Shown: positions 16,891-26,207 of the stretch, piece after piece
How the letters are laid out: each line of letters begins with the position of its first letter
How positions within the stretch are numbered: position 1 is the first letter of the stretch
Assembly: GCA_000967895.1 (NCBI GenBank)
Contig: FO203512.1
Coordinates: 3,967,531-4,031,530, forward strand
Length of the DNA: 64,000 bases
Reading direction: 5' to 3'
Source: Oleispira antarctica RB-8
GTDB lineage: Bacteria > Pseudomonadota > Gammaproteobacteria > Pseudomonadales > Oceanobacteraceae
Program-made: the position numbers and the translations under genes
Notes under the pieces: generated by a model
Told to the model about the DNA's origin: nothing
The model's input: only the letters and a program-made list of their open reading frames with translations
The model's database searches: none

Positions 16891-18450
16891 TTATCGCAAA
16901 AATAATTGATAAGCTGGATTATTCGTTTCATTCCAATAGGTATAACCAAGTTCAACTAAATAAGTCTCCACCTCCTTCTTTTGATTCTTATCTTTTGGCA
17001 CTTGTAAACCGACCAAAACACGACCATTCGCAGCGCCGTGGTTACGGTAATGAAATAACGAAATATTAAACTTCTTACCTAAAGATTTTAAGAACTGCAG
17101 TAACGCTCCTGGGCGCTCTGGGAATTCAAATCGATACAACAACTCATCATTCACAGAATCCGGCGCATGCCCGCCTACCATATGGCGAATGTGATATTTA
17201 GAAATTTCGTCTTCGGTTAAATCCAGTACTGGATAATCTTTCGCTTCCAGCTCCGTCAATAATTTCTGACGCGCATCTTTTTCAGCACCGACTTTGACTC
17301 CCACATAAATCTGAGCTGAATTATCATCACGATAACGATAATTGAATTCCGTAATCGGGCGCTTGCCTAATAAACTACAGAACTGCTGGAAGCTACCTGC
17401 ACGCTCAGGAATAGTCACGGCTAAAATTGCTTCACGGCCTTCACCGATTTCAGCCACTTCAGAAATATAACGTAAGCGGTCAAAATTAACGTTAGCACCA
17501 CTCAAGATCGAAACCAGATTCGCGCCTTTAATGCCTTCACGCTCAACATACTTTTTCATACCCGCAACCCCTAATGCACCCGCAGGCTCACAGACGGCAC
17601 GAGTATCATCAAAAATATCTTTAATTGCTGCGCATAGTTCATCAGGTGAGCAAGTAATCACTTCATCAACATAATGGCGGGCGATATCCCAAGTATTTTT
17701 ACCAATTTGAGCAACGGCAACGCCATCAGCAAAGATGCCAACACTCGGTAAAGTCACACGACGACCAGCCGCTAATGCCGCATGCAAGCAAGCAGACTCG
17801 GTTGATTCAACACCGATGATTTTAATTTCAGGACGCAAAAATTTAACATACGCAGCGATTCCCGCAATGATACCGCCACCGCCAACAGGAACAAAAATGG
17901 CATCAATCGGATCATTCAACTGACGCAAGATTTCCATACCGATAGTGCCTTGGCCAGCAATAACTTCAGGGTCATCATATGGATGAATATAGGTATAGCC
18001 CTTTTCTTCCACCAACTTCTGAGAGTAGGCAAAAGCCTCATCAAAGGTATCACCATGCAATACCACTTTCGCACCACGCGCTTTACAAGATTTGACCTTG
18101 ATTTCAGGCGTTGTGAGAGGCATCACGATCGTTGCTTTAATACCCAATTCTTTTGCGGCTAATGCTAAACCTTGAGCATGATTACCCGCAGAAGCGGCAA
18201 CAACACCCGCCGCTTTCTCTTTATCGGTAAGCTGCACAACTTTGTTGTAGGCACCGCGAATTTTGAAAGAATAGACCGGCTGCTTATCTTCGCGCTTCAC
18301 CCAAATATTATTACCCAAGCGCTCAGAAAGAAATGGAGCAATATGCAAAGGTGACTCAATCGCAACGTCATAAACGTTAGCAGATAGGATCTTCTTGATA
18401 TATTGGTCTAGCAGCTTGGGATTTGAATTAGCAGAAGCACGAGCGGTCAT
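16891..18450 (-). CDS. ilvA: Threonine ammonia-lyase, biosynthetic
   Basis: IlvA deaminates threonine to 2-oxobutanoate, the first committed step of isoleucine synthesis. The 519-residue product has the PLP domain, with the Schiff-base Lys63 in YSFKIRGAYNK and the phosphate-binding PVGGGGIIAG loop, followed by two ACT-like regulatory repeats (about residues 335-405 and 430-505), which are the mark of the isoleucine-inhibited biosynthetic form rather than the shorter catabolic TdcB. rpiA diverges from it 131 bases away, the same neighbour as in many Pseudomonas genomes. Confidence 0.97.
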   Translation of the reverse strand: MTARASANSNPKLLDQYIKKILSANVYDVAIESPLHIAPFLSERLGNNIWVKREDKQPVYSFKIRGAYNKVVQLTDKEKAAGVVAASAGNHAQGLALAAKELGIKATIVMPLTTPEIKVKSCKARGAKVVLHGDTFDEAFAYSQKLVEEKGYTYIHPYDDPEVIAGQGTIGMEILRQLNDPIDAIFVPVGGGGIIAGIAAYVKFLRPEIKIIGVESTESACLHAALAAGRRVTLPSVGIFADGVAVAQIGKNTWDIARHYVDEVITCSPDELCAAIKDIFDDTRAVCEPAGALGVAGMKKYVEREGIKGANLVSILSGANVNFDRLRYISEVAEIGEGREAILAVTIPERAGSFQQFCSLLGKRPITEFNYRYRDDNSAQIYVGVKVGAEKDARQKLLTELEAKDYPVLDLTEDEISKYHIRHMVGGHAPDSVNDELLYRFEFPERPGALLQFLKSLGKKFNISLFHYRNHGAANGRVLVGLQVPKDKNQKKEVETYLVELGYTYWNETNNPAYQLFLR

Positions 18451-18527
18451 GATCTATACTTTTTTTAATGTATGAAGACAAGCATTGTAGCGAATAAGGA
18501 TTTATAATGCTTGTGCCCGTGATTAAT

Positions 18528-18551
18528 TTTTACATAGACTTTTACATAGAC
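18528..18551 (+). repeat. Tandem 12-bp duplication in the ilvA-rpiA gap
   Basis: TTTTACATAGAC occurs twice in direct succession, 30 bases before the rpiA start, inside the only region that can hold the rpiA promoter. A recent replication-slippage duplication is the simplest reading. Confidence 0.6.
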
Positions 18552-18581
18552 CCACTTAACCGAATCGATTAGAGCCCTAAC

Positions 18582-19295
18582 ATGTCCTCATCTGCGAATA
18601 TATTAACTTCAGACCAATTAAAAGCTGCCGTCGGTAAAGCCGCCGCTGAGTACATCAAACCGCATTTAGAAACTGATTCTATTATCGGCGTAGGCACAGG
18701 TTCAACCGCTAACTGTTTTATTGATGCCTTAGCCGAGTTCAAACACTTTTTCGATGGCGCTGTTGCCAGCTCTGAAGCCACCTCAGAACGCTTAAAAAGC
18801 CATGGCATCCCTGTTTATGATCTCAATTCAGTGGTAGAGCTTGAATTTTATGTTGATGGCGCCGACGAGATAAACCATCAGCTCGAAATGATCAAAGGTG
18901 GTGGTGGTGCGTTAACCCGCGAAAAAATCGTAGCCGCCGTCGCAAAAGAATTTGTCTGTGTGGCCGACGAGAGCAAGCTGGTTGAAGTTATGGGCAAATT
19001 TCCATTGCCTGTTGAAGTGATTCCCATGGCGCGCAGCTATGTCGCCCGTGAAATGGTTAAACTAGGCGGTGACCCTGTCTTGCGCCAAGGATTCGTAACA
19101 GATAATGGCAATGTGATTTTAGATGTACATCATTTTCAAATGGCTCCAGAGGCTAAAACGGCTCCCAAATTATTAGAAGAAAATGTGAATCAGTTAACAG
19201 GCGTGGTCACTAATGGTTTATTTGCGATTCGCCCTGCAGATACATTGTTACTCGCGACACAAGAAGGTGTTAAGACGATAAAAGCGTCTAACTAA
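18582..19295 (+). CDS. rpiA: Ribose-5-phosphate isomerase A
   Basis: RpiA interconverts ribose-5-phosphate and ribulose-5-phosphate in the pentose phosphate pathway. The 237-residue protein has all the family's active-site blocks: [13 protein letters not shown] (about residues 35-47), VDGADEI (with the catalytic Asp pair) and [12 protein letters not shown]. It is a little longer at the N-terminus than E. coli RpiA. It is transcribed away from ilvA and is followed 76 bases later by ydbH. Confidence 0.97.
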   Translation: MSSSANILTSDQLKAAVGKAAAEYIKPHLETDSIIGVGTGSTANCFIDALAEFKHFFDGAVASSEATSERLKSHGIPVYDLNSVVELEFYVDGADEINHQLEMIKGGGGALTREKIVAAVAKEFVCVADESKLVEVMGKFPLPVEVIPMARSYVAREMVKLGGDPVLRQGFVTDNGNVILDVHHFQMAPEAKTAPKLLEENVNQLTGVVTNGLFAIRPADTLLLATQEGVKTIKASN

Positions 19296-19371
19296 ATAGA
19301 CGTTTTATATAATACTGGCTTGATAATCAGGCTCAACAAGCCAGTCGGCATACCAAGGAGCAGGGCAGAAA

Positions 19372-22209
19372 ATGAAATCATGGCTTAAAGCGCTGTTGAT
19401 CAGTGTCGTTATATTAGCTGGATGTATTCTGTTTCTACCAATGCTGGTCAAGCAGGGAATTAACGCCCTGCTGCCTTGGGCCATGGAGCAAGCTGATCTC
19501 GAACAAGGCCAAGCCCGCATTAGCCAATTAACTTGGCATAAACTTCATATTGATCAGATTCAGTTTTTCTTTCCCATCCAAAATAGCCAAATCAATATAC
19601 AAGATATTGAAGTCACCTTCTCTCCTTGGAGCATCGCTTCAGGGCAGGTTAAGAACGTCATAGTAGAACATGCTCGAATAGAAATATTACCCACCTCTCT
19701 CGATAGCAATCTTAATAATCGAAAACTTGCTAACAAAACTCAGTCTGAAATTATCAATAATAAAACAACTGACAATCCAACCATTGAACTCTCAAGTTTA
19801 GAGAAAATTTTTGAGCGACTGCCGGTAAATAATTTAGCGATCAAACAGTTTCAGCTCGTTCATCCTCAAGCGACGATTGATACGACTATCGACTTTAATA
19901 AACAACAACTCAGTATGAACAATATCGTTCAGGCCCATGATTTAACAAAAACACTAACGCATCAATTCACGCTCAATAATAAAGGTGATATGAATAGCCT
20001 TATTTTTATCGAACAGCAGCCCGTGCCCATTTTCAATTTACAGGCTAACTGGAGTCTACCCAGTGATCCTACACAAAACGCCACATTGAGTTTACAACAA
20101 AGCGCAGATATTCAATCTTGGCTCGCACTCATTAAGCAACAAGATCAAACTCATACACTAAAGGCGAATATTGCAATTCAGGCTTGGAACTTAGACCTCA
20201 CATTACCCAGAGAAATTCATAACCAGCAACAATTTTTAAGCCAACTCTCTGCTGAAGGTTTGCTACAAATTAAAATTAATGACTTCACCGTCTTTGATCA
20301 TACGAAAAAAGAAAACATTATTGAACATGCTGAACTGGCCGTTAATTTAAATACTCATATTGATCATCAACGTGAAGAACAATGGCAATTTAGTTTAGAT
20401 ACTTTTGATCTAGCAGGGTCAATACATTCACTCGCCCCAATTGATCTTAAAATTAAGCAGTATCTTGAAGAAGCCGTTTTATTAACCTGCGCCTTTAAGC
20501 AAGAAAGCCATCAATGCCAGTGGAAAGGACGGTTCGCACAACAGTTAACTGGCGAACAATTAGCGCATAAAACAGAACTGACGCTAGAAGGAAATTTTGA
20601 TAGCCAAGCAAACAATACAAGCAAATTTATTAGCCAACAAATACTTAGCCTTAATACACAGCAAGAAAATCCATTATGGCCAAGATTAATCAATAAAAGC
20701 CAAGGCGAAATTATTATTCAAGGGCAAAAGAATAACAATAACTGGCATTGGCAATTAAGCCTTCCTCATGGTTTAAATAACCAAAGCCAGTATTTAGAAG
20801 CTTTATTCGCTGACAAACCTAATGCCCAGCTTTCTGAAATACACTGGCAACTACTTCCTGATTGGTTTATTGAGGGAATAAATGGAGAGCTAACTCAAGC
20901 AAAAGAATTTTCCATCGTTTTTGAAAAACTGAAATGGAAAAACAAGAATGAACTATTACAGCTAGATAATGCTCAAGTCAGCTGTAACCTTGATTGGCTG
21001 AAGCTGCAATATTCGCCACAACTAAGAAGTCAGCAAGCATTGTCTCAATTACCTCTCGCCTGTGATTGGCAAGTAAAAAATTTAGCCAGCCACTGGAATC
21101 AGTGGCCTGTACCGTCGTTATTATTCGAAGGCAATATTGACCTAACATCTCTCAATCTTAAACAAGCAAAATTAAGCGCGTCAATGAACTTATCTGGTTT
21201 AGAAAATAGTCTAGATTTAACCCTATTAGCCCAACACGATTTTAGCAATTTACAGCAAGGCAACGCACAACTGTATTTGAAGAATTTAAAACTCGACTGG
21301 CAAAAAATGGGATTAATAAAAATGGCTGACCTCACCCAAACTCAGCTTTTAAACGGCAGCCTGTCTGCTCAAGGCTGGGTGCAGTGGCAACAATATCAAG
21401 CAGATATCTTTGATGATTCAAGTATTGCTTGGCGCTGGCAGCCTGACTTAATGCTACGTATCGATGATATGTCGGGTATTTATCAAGAATTAACCACATG
21501 GGAAGACATTGATATGCAACTGGCGATACGCCGCCCTTTTTATGATGACTTCCGTATTGATAGCCAAGTATCTGCGCTCAGTATTAACCCTGGAATCAAC
21601 ATCGCCAATGTTTTAGCCCGCAGTACAGCCACGATACAATCTGACTTATCTCAAGCATTAATCGTGATCGAAGAAGTACATACCGATGTGCTAGGGGGAC
21701 GGATTAATGTGCCTTTAATTCGCTTTGATACCAACCAAAAAGTAAATGCCTTTGGCATCGAAATAGAAGGCCTACAAATAGAGCAGTTAGCAGCCTTAGA
21801 AGCAGGAGCAGGTATTACCGCAACCGGGCAATTGGACGGCATACTGCCTATTATATTATTACCCGAAGGCCCACAAGTACCCGCAGGAAGCCTATATGCC
21901 AGGGCCCCCGGCGGTATCGTTCAATTCCGTGGCGCTACCGCAAACAGTTTAAAAGACAGCAATCCTAGTGTAGGCCTCGCGATGCAGGTATTGAATGATT
22001 TTCGTTATGACAAGCTGCAAACAGACATAACCTATCAGCCTGATGGCGAGCTCAATCTAGGACTGCAATTTCAGGGGTATAACCCCACCTTCTTTGATGG
22101 CCAAGCTACGCATTTTAATTTAAATTTAGAGTATAACTTGCTCGATTTACTGGAAAGCTTACGGGTCAGCAATGATATTGTGCAAAAGCTTGAGAATAAG
22201 TATCAATAA
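19372..22209 (+). CDS. ydbH: YdbH-family intermembrane phospholipid-transport protein (AsmA-like)
   Basis: A 945-residue protein with an N-terminal membrane anchor (about residues 5-27) and a long, repetitive beta-rich body typical of AsmA-like bridge proteins that span the periplasm. The C-terminal 150 residues, with GGRINVPLIRFD, APGGIVQFRGA and the final YNPTFFDGQATHFNLN, match the YdbH domain. In E. coli YdbH, with TamB and YhdP, carries phospholipids between inner and outer membranes. The two downstream genes encode YnbE and YdbL homologues, so the whole ydbH-ynbE-ydbL unit is kept. An ILAGC sequence in the anchor resembles a lipobox but is followed by more hydrophobic residues, so I read it as transmembrane. 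Confidence 0.88.
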   Translation: MKSWLKALLISVVILAGCILFLPMLVKQGINALLPWAMEQADLEQGQARISQLTWHKLHIDQIQFFFPIQNSQINIQDIEVTFSPWSIASGQVKNVIVEHARIEILPTSLDSNLNNRKLANKTQSEIINNKTTDNPTIELSSLEKIFERLPVNNLAIKQFQLVHPQATIDTTIDFNKQQLSMNNIVQAHDLTKTLTHQFTLNNKGDMNSLIFIEQQPVPIFNLQANWSLPSDPTQNATLSLQQSADIQSWLALIKQQDQTHTLKANIAIQAWNLDLTLPREIHNQQQFLSQLSAEGLLQIKINDFTVFDHTKKENIIEHAELAVNLNTHIDHQREEQWQFSLDTFDLAGSIHSLAPIDLKIKQYLEEAVLLTCAFKQESHQCQWKGRFAQQLTGEQLAHKTELTLEGNFDSQANNTSKFISQQILSLNTQQENPLWPRLINKSQGEIIIQGQKNNNNWHWQLSLPHGLNNQSQYLEALFADKPNAQLSEIHWQLLPDWFIEGINGELTQAKEFSIVFEKLKWKNKNELLQLDNAQVSCNLDWLKLQYSPQLRSQQALSQLPLACDWQVKNLASHWNQWPVPSLLFEGNIDLTSLNLKQAKLSASMNLSGLENSLDLTLLAQHDFSNLQQGNAQLYLKNLKLDWQKMGLIKMADLTQTQLLNGSLSAQGWVQWQQYQADIFDDSSIAWRWQPDLMLRIDDMSGIYQELTTWEDIDMQLAIRRPFYDDFRIDSQVSALSINPGINIANVLARSTATIQSDLSQALIVIEEVHTDVLGGRINVPLIRFDTNQKVNAFGIEIEGLQIEQLAALEAGAGITATGQLDGILPIILLPEGPQVPAGSLYARAPGGIVQFRGATANSLKDSNPSVGLAMQVLNDFRYDKLQTDITYQPDGELNLGLQFQGYNPTFFDGQATHFNLNLEYNLLDLLESLRVSNDIVQKLENKYQ

Positions 22210-22229
22210 TGCAAAAGTATCTATTAATT

Positions 22230-22255
22230 AAACCCGAACTATAAACCCGAACTAT
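22230..22255 (+). repeat. Tandem 13-bp duplication before ynbE
   Basis: AAACCCGAACTAT occurs twice in direct succession in the 73-base ydbH-ynbE gap. It probably arose by slippage; it lengthens the spacer without touching the ynbE ribosome site (AGGAGA). Confidence 0.65.
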
Positions 22256-22282
22256 AAAACGAATTAAACACTAGGAGATACC

Positions 22283-22459
22283 ATGAAAGTAATCACCCTA
22301 TTAGCGATGGTAATAATAACCAGCGCCTGCACCGTAAAAGTTGCTGCGCCAGACAAGCCGATTACAATTAACTTGAATGTGAAAATTGAACACGAAGTTC
22401 GCATTAAAGTTGAAAAAGAACTGGAAGATTTATTCAGCGAAGAGAGCGATCTTTTCTAA
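22283..22459 (+). CDS. ynbE: YnbE-family small outer-membrane lipoprotein
   Basis: A 58-residue gene with a strong AGGAGA ribosome site. The product starts MKVITLLAMVIITSAC, a lipoprotein signal with lipidated Cys16, followed by the highly conserved YnbE core DKPITINLNVKIEHEVRIKV and an acidic tail (EDLFSEESDLF). In E. coli YnbE is the outer-membrane partner that stacks onto the C-terminus of YdbH to complete the intermembrane bridge. Position directly after ydbH and before ydbL leaves little doubt. Confidence 0.9.
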   Translation: MKVITLLAMVIITSACTVKVAAPDKPITINLNVKIEHEVRIKVEKELEDLFSEESDLF

Positions 22460-22527
22460 AAGGTTTATTCAGAATAATACGACACATTGAAAAGACACTA
22501 AAAAGAATTAAACAGAAGGAAAATAAC

Positions 22528-22854
22528 ATGACTTTAAAATCTTTATTTATTGCAGCCTCTCTTTTAATAATGAGCCAACTTGCTTTAGCACTGACTCTTG
22601 ATGAAGCTCAAAACAAAGGCCTATTAGGAGAAAACGCGAGCGGTTATTTAGAAATGACTCCTAGGGGTAATGCCGAAGCAAAAACATTAATGACCGACAT
22701 TAATGCACAACGTAAAACAAAGTATCAAAGTATTGCAGACAAGCAAAAAACAGAATTAAAAAGCATTGAAAAAATCGCCGGCGAAAAAATCATAAATAAG
22801 TTAAACACGGGTGAATTTTTTAAAGATAGCAATGGCCAGTGGCATAAAAAATAG
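22528..22854 (+). CDS. ydbL: YdbL-family periplasmic protein (DUF1318)
   Basis: A 108-residue protein with a cleavable signal peptide (cut after LALA, about residue 22) and the DUF1318 pattern LDEAQNKGLLGENASGYLE followed by a helical Lys-rich part and a C-terminal NGQWHKK. E. coli YdbL is thought to act as a chaperone that keeps YnbE from multimerising away from YdbH. It is the third gene of the ydbH-ynbE-ydbL unit, 68 bases after ynbE. Confidence 0.9.
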   Translation: MTLKSLFIAASLLIMSQLALALTLDEAQNKGLLGENASGYLEMTPRGNAEAKTLMTDINAQRKTKYQSIADKQKTELKSIEKIAGEKIINKLNTGEFFKDSNGQWHKK

Positions 22855-22921
22855 TCAATATAAATAGCCTATAGAAATCATATTTAAAAGCGGTGCATTA
22901 AAACTTAATAAGGATTAGCTC

Positions 22922-23518
22922 ATGGAAATATCGACGATTATCACCCTTGTGGTGATTGCTGCTGTTATCTTTTACATCATCAGCATTTACAACAATCTCG
23001 TAGCGTTTAAAAACCGTTATGAAAATGGTTTTTCACAAATAGAAGTTCAACTTAAACGTCGCTATGATCTAATCCCTAACTTAGTTGAAACGGCAAAGGC
23101 GTATTTAAAGCACGAGTCTGAAACATTGACTGCCGTCGTTGAAGCTCGCAATGAAGCCATGGCCGGATTAAAAGCGGTTGCTAGCAATCCTTCGAGCGCG
23201 GCCGCTATGAGCAAACTTGCCGGAGCTGAAGGCGCTTTAGCCGGAGCAATGAGTCGGTTTAACGTCACCGTAGAAGCTTATCCAGATTTAAAAGCCAATA
23301 CCAACATGATGCAATTAACCGAAGAACTTACCAGCACAGAAAACAAAGTTGCGTTTGCGCGTCAAGCCTTTAACGATGCGGTAACAACATACAATACGTA
23401 TCGTCAGTCTTTTCCACCGATCTTCTTTGCTAATAAATTTGGCCATACTAAAGATGCCACATTATTAGAATTTGAAGACAGTGTGCAAATTCAAGTCGCA
23501 CCCAAAGTGAGTTTCTAA
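22922..23518 (+). CDS. lemA: LemA-family protein
   Basis: A 198-residue protein with one N-terminal transmembrane helix (about residues 5-25) and the canonical LemA body: YNNLVAFKNRYENGFSQIEVQLKRRYDLIPNLVETAKAYL followed by further helices and a C-terminal FARQAFNDAV..YN..RQSFP block (quoted only in part). LemA proteins are helical, membrane-tethered proteins of unclear function, often paired with a TPM-domain or M48 protease gene. Here the M48 gene starts 53 bases downstream, which suggests a joint envelope or protein-quality role. Confidence 0.92.
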   Translation: MEISTIITLVVIAAVIFYIISIYNNLVAFKNRYENGFSQIEVQLKRRYDLIPNLVETAKAYLKHESETLTAVVEARNEAMAGLKAVASNPSSAAAMSKLAGAEGALAGAMSRFNVTVEAYPDLKANTNMMQLTEELTSTENKVAFARQAFNDAVTTYNTYRQSFPPIFFANKFGHTKDATLLEFEDSVQIQVAPKVSF

Positions 23519-23571
23519 ACTCAGTTTAATGTAATCCTGAAGCAAGCTCTAAAGATAAACGGAAATAGATA

Positions 23572-25560
23572 ATGGATTTCTTCGGCCATCAAGACCAAGC
23601 GCGAAAACGTACAAAGCAATTGGTTTTATTATTTGCTTTAGCACTGCTTACGCTGATTTTTTTAACCAATTTGTTGGTCGCAGGTTTCCTCTGGGGCAAC
23701 CCCGATATTTTTCCTGGACTTGGTAACAAGGTCATCCGAGATCCATCATTATTTGATATTTTCCATTACATGTCTTGGCGAGCTTGGCTAATTATTTCAG
23801 CTGTTGTTTGCGGTTTTGTTGGTCTCGCTTACTTATACAAAGTGATCAAACTCAGTGGCGGTGGAGTTTCCATTGCTCATTCATTAGGTGGGCGCTTATT
23901 AAAACCCGATAGTGAAGATTTTTACGAAAGACGTTTATTAAATATTGTTGAAGAAATGGCCATTGCTTCTGGAATGCCCGTTCCACAGGTATTTTTATTA
24001 GATGATGAAATCGGTATTAATGCATTTGCAGCAGGTTTTCAGCCGTCGGATGCGATTATCGGAGTCACCAAAGGCTGTCTTACCAAGCTCTCTCGCTTGC
24101 AACTGCAAGGTGTCATTGGCCATGAATTCAGCCATATTCTAAACGGTGACATGCGGATGAATATGCGTTTAATAGCGATTCTTTTCGGTATTCTCTGCAT
24201 TGGTCTACTGGGCCGTATTATTCTTGAGGCTGGCGCTCGTCACAGTATTTACAGTCGAGGGCGCTCGCAGTCGAGTATGTTTTCATCTTCTTCAAATAAA
24301 AAAGAAGGCGGAGTTCCCCTTTTTCTAATCGGTATAGGCTTCATGATACTGGGTTATAGCGGCGTATTTTTTGGCAAACTGATTCAAGCAGCCGTTAGCC
24401 GTCAGCGTGAATATTTAGCCGATGCAAGTGCCGTTCAATTTACCCGAGACCCTCAAGCCATTGCCGAAGCCTTAAAAGTTATTGGCTATGGTGGCGTCGG
24501 TTCTGCCATTGGCCACAGCCGTCGCGAAGAATTCAGTCACGCTTTTTTTGGCAATGCTATTTACAGCCATTTTTCTAGTCATTTTGGCTTTCTCTCCACT
24601 CACCCCAAATTAGAAGAGCGCATCCGACGTATTGATAAAAACTGGGATGGCGAATGGGTGCAACCACAAACATTAAAACAAGCTTATGATGAGTCACCTC
24701 AACTTGCACCCCAAAATAAGATAAGACCTGAAGAGCTTTTAACGGGAGTCGCAGCGGCTATGTCAGCGGCGATTGATTTTACCGCTCCAAACAGCACGGT
24801 CGAGGGCATACCGACACAAAATACTGTAGACGCAGAATCAGAACTAACAAATGCTGCCCATGATCCGCTGAATGCAAGAGGTCTGTGTTACGCCCTGCTA
24901 TTAGCACCCAACAGTTCATTGGTACACGAACAACAGCTAGACTTAATAAAGCAATATTGCGGTGATGGCTTATTACAATCGGTTAACCAGCTAATTCCTC
25001 TGGTCGCACGGCTTGATGAAAGTAAGCGCTTACCAATGATTGACAAAGCCATACCCGCTCTTAAGCTGTTATCAGCTGATCAATACCGTAACTTTAAACA
25101 ACTGCTGGTCAAAATTGTACAAGCTGACGGTAAGATAGATTTATTCGAATGGTGCCTCTATCGCATGATTCTTCAATATCTAAACCCAACTTTTGATAAA
25201 GCCAAAGCGATTAAGGCCAAGTACGGTAATGTTAAAAAACTAAGTTCAGAAATTGAAACCGTATTATCCTTTGTTGCGAATCATGGCCACGACTCATTAG
25301 AAGGTGCGCTAAAGAGCTTCGCAATCGCGGCTACAACCGCGGGATTTGAAGGCTTACAGCTACAAGCTAAAACATCCTCTTTCAAAAGCTTTAATGTTGC
25401 CCTCGATACACTCACTCAAGCTTTTCCACATGTTAAGGGCCGTATCATGAAGGCTTTGGCAGCTTGCGTCCGTGTAAATGGTGTAGAAGTCGCCGAGCGT
25501 GAGCTGGTTCAAACCATCGCGGCTATCTTAGAATGCCCAACACCTGATTTATTTGACTAG
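23572..25560 (+). CDS. M48-family metalloprotease with long C-terminal extension
   Basis: A 662-residue membrane protease. It has two N-terminal transmembrane helices (about residues 18-40 and 71-90), the zinc motif HEFSH at residues 184-188, two more hydrophobic segments (about 197-220 and 248-270), and the third zinc ligand Glu280 in SRQREYLADASA. This is HtpX/Ste24-like. Unlike HtpX (about 290 residues) it continues for roughly 300 residues; the extension has two helical parts with ADGKIDLFEW and VNGVEVAERE, a pattern like TerB-type domains. It follows lemA closely. Substrate unknown; turnover of membrane proteins is the likely role. Confidence 0.88.
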   Translation: MDFFGHQDQARKRTKQLVLLFALALLTLIFLTNLLVAGFLWGNPDIFPGLGNKVIRDPSLFDIFHYMSWRAWLIISAVVCGFVGLAYLYKVIKLSGGGVSIAHSLGGRLLKPDSEDFYERRLLNIVEEMAIASGMPVPQVFLLDDEIGINAFAAGFQPSDAIIGVTKGCLTKLSRLQLQGVIGHEFSHILNGDMRMNMRLIAILFGILCIGLLGRIILEAGARHSIYSRGRSQSSMFSSSSNKKEGGVPLFLIGIGFMILGYSGVFFGKLIQAAVSRQREYLADASAVQFTRDPQAIAEALKVIGYGGVGSAIGHSRREEFSHAFFGNAIYSHFSSHFGFLSTHPKLEERIRRIDKNWDGEWVQPQTLKQAYDESPQLAPQNKIRPEELLTGVAAAMSAAIDFTAPNSTVEGIPTQNTVDAESELTNAAHDPLNARGLCYALLLAPNSSLVHEQQLDLIKQYCGDGLLQSVNQLIPLVARLDESKRLPMIDKAIPALKLLSADQYRNFKQLLVKIVQADGKIDLFEWCLYRMILQYLNPTFDKAKAIKAKYGNVKKLSSEIETVLSFVANHGHDSLEGALKSFAIAATTAGFEGLQLQAKTSSFKSFNVALDTLTQAFPHVKGRIMKALAACVRVNGVEVAERELVQTIAAILECPTPDLFD

Positions 25561-25693
25561 CTTTACGTTAATAACGTTATTTGAAAAGGTCTTTTTAATA
25601 GAATGGCCACTTCTCACCATGGAGCCGAGCCGCAACGACTGATAGAATGCTGCCAACTTTCCTATCCCACAATCTGATGACGGAATTATTTTT

Positions 25694-26089
25694 ATGAAAC
25701 AATACTTAACTTTTGGTTTTGTACTTGCAGGCTTGGTTAATATTTTTGGTGTTTTAGGCTTTTCTTTAGGCTTTCAAAACGAATTATTAACCAGTTACTA
25801 CCCTCAAATATTCAGCCACTTTGGTTTAGGCATGATTATCTTGTGGGGCATGGCGTATATTTCAGTATCAACGGAGCATCCACGTGCTTCACGCTTAATC
25901 TTTGTCTTCTTTATTGAGAAAATGGTTTACGTTGGCACGGCTGTATATTTCTGGTTTGTGATGAAGCCAGACATTATGGTGATGTGGAATGAATCAATGC
26001 TGACCACTATATTCATGGTGATCTACGGGCTGAATGATTTATTGTTCGGTCTGATGTTCTTTTATGCTTGGTTACAATATAGAAAATAA
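25694..26089 (+). CDS. Four-helix integral membrane protein, uncharacterised
   Basis: Codes for 131 residues with four strongly hydrophobic segments (about residues 6-26, 38-57, 69-90 and 103-126) and almost no soluble part. I do not recognise the family. It begins 133 bases after the M48 protease gene and ends before a bidirectional terminator, so it could be on the same transcript or have its own promoter. Confidence 0.7.
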   Translation: MKQYLTFGFVLAGLVNIFGVLGFSLGFQNELLTSYYPQIFSHFGLGMIILWGMAYISVSTEHPRASRLIFVFFIEKMVYVGTAVYFWFVMKPDIMVMWNESMLTTIFMVIYGLNDLLFGLMFFYAWLQYRK

Positions 26090-26140
26090 TCGGTTTATAA
26101 ACACCTTTTAGCCCTAGGCTAGAGGAATAAAAAGAAAGCA

Positions 26141-26181
26141 AAAAAATACCCGTTCAGCGAAAGCCTTACGGGTATTTTTTT
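26141..26181. terminator. Bidirectional terminator between the membrane-protein and porin genes
   Basis: An AAAAATACCCGT / ACGGGTATTTTT stem with a 14-base loop has an A run on one side and a T run on the other, so it works for both the rightward gene ending at 26089 and the leftward operon ending at 26208. Confidence 0.9.
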
Positions 26182-26207
26182 ATCAATTAATTATGTCTGA
26201 ATTAAAA

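Noticed and set aside
19414-19440. Lipobox (ILAGC) in the YdbH N-terminus
   Set aside because: The Cys is followed by more hydrophobic residues, so this is better read as a transmembrane anchor, as in known YdbH.
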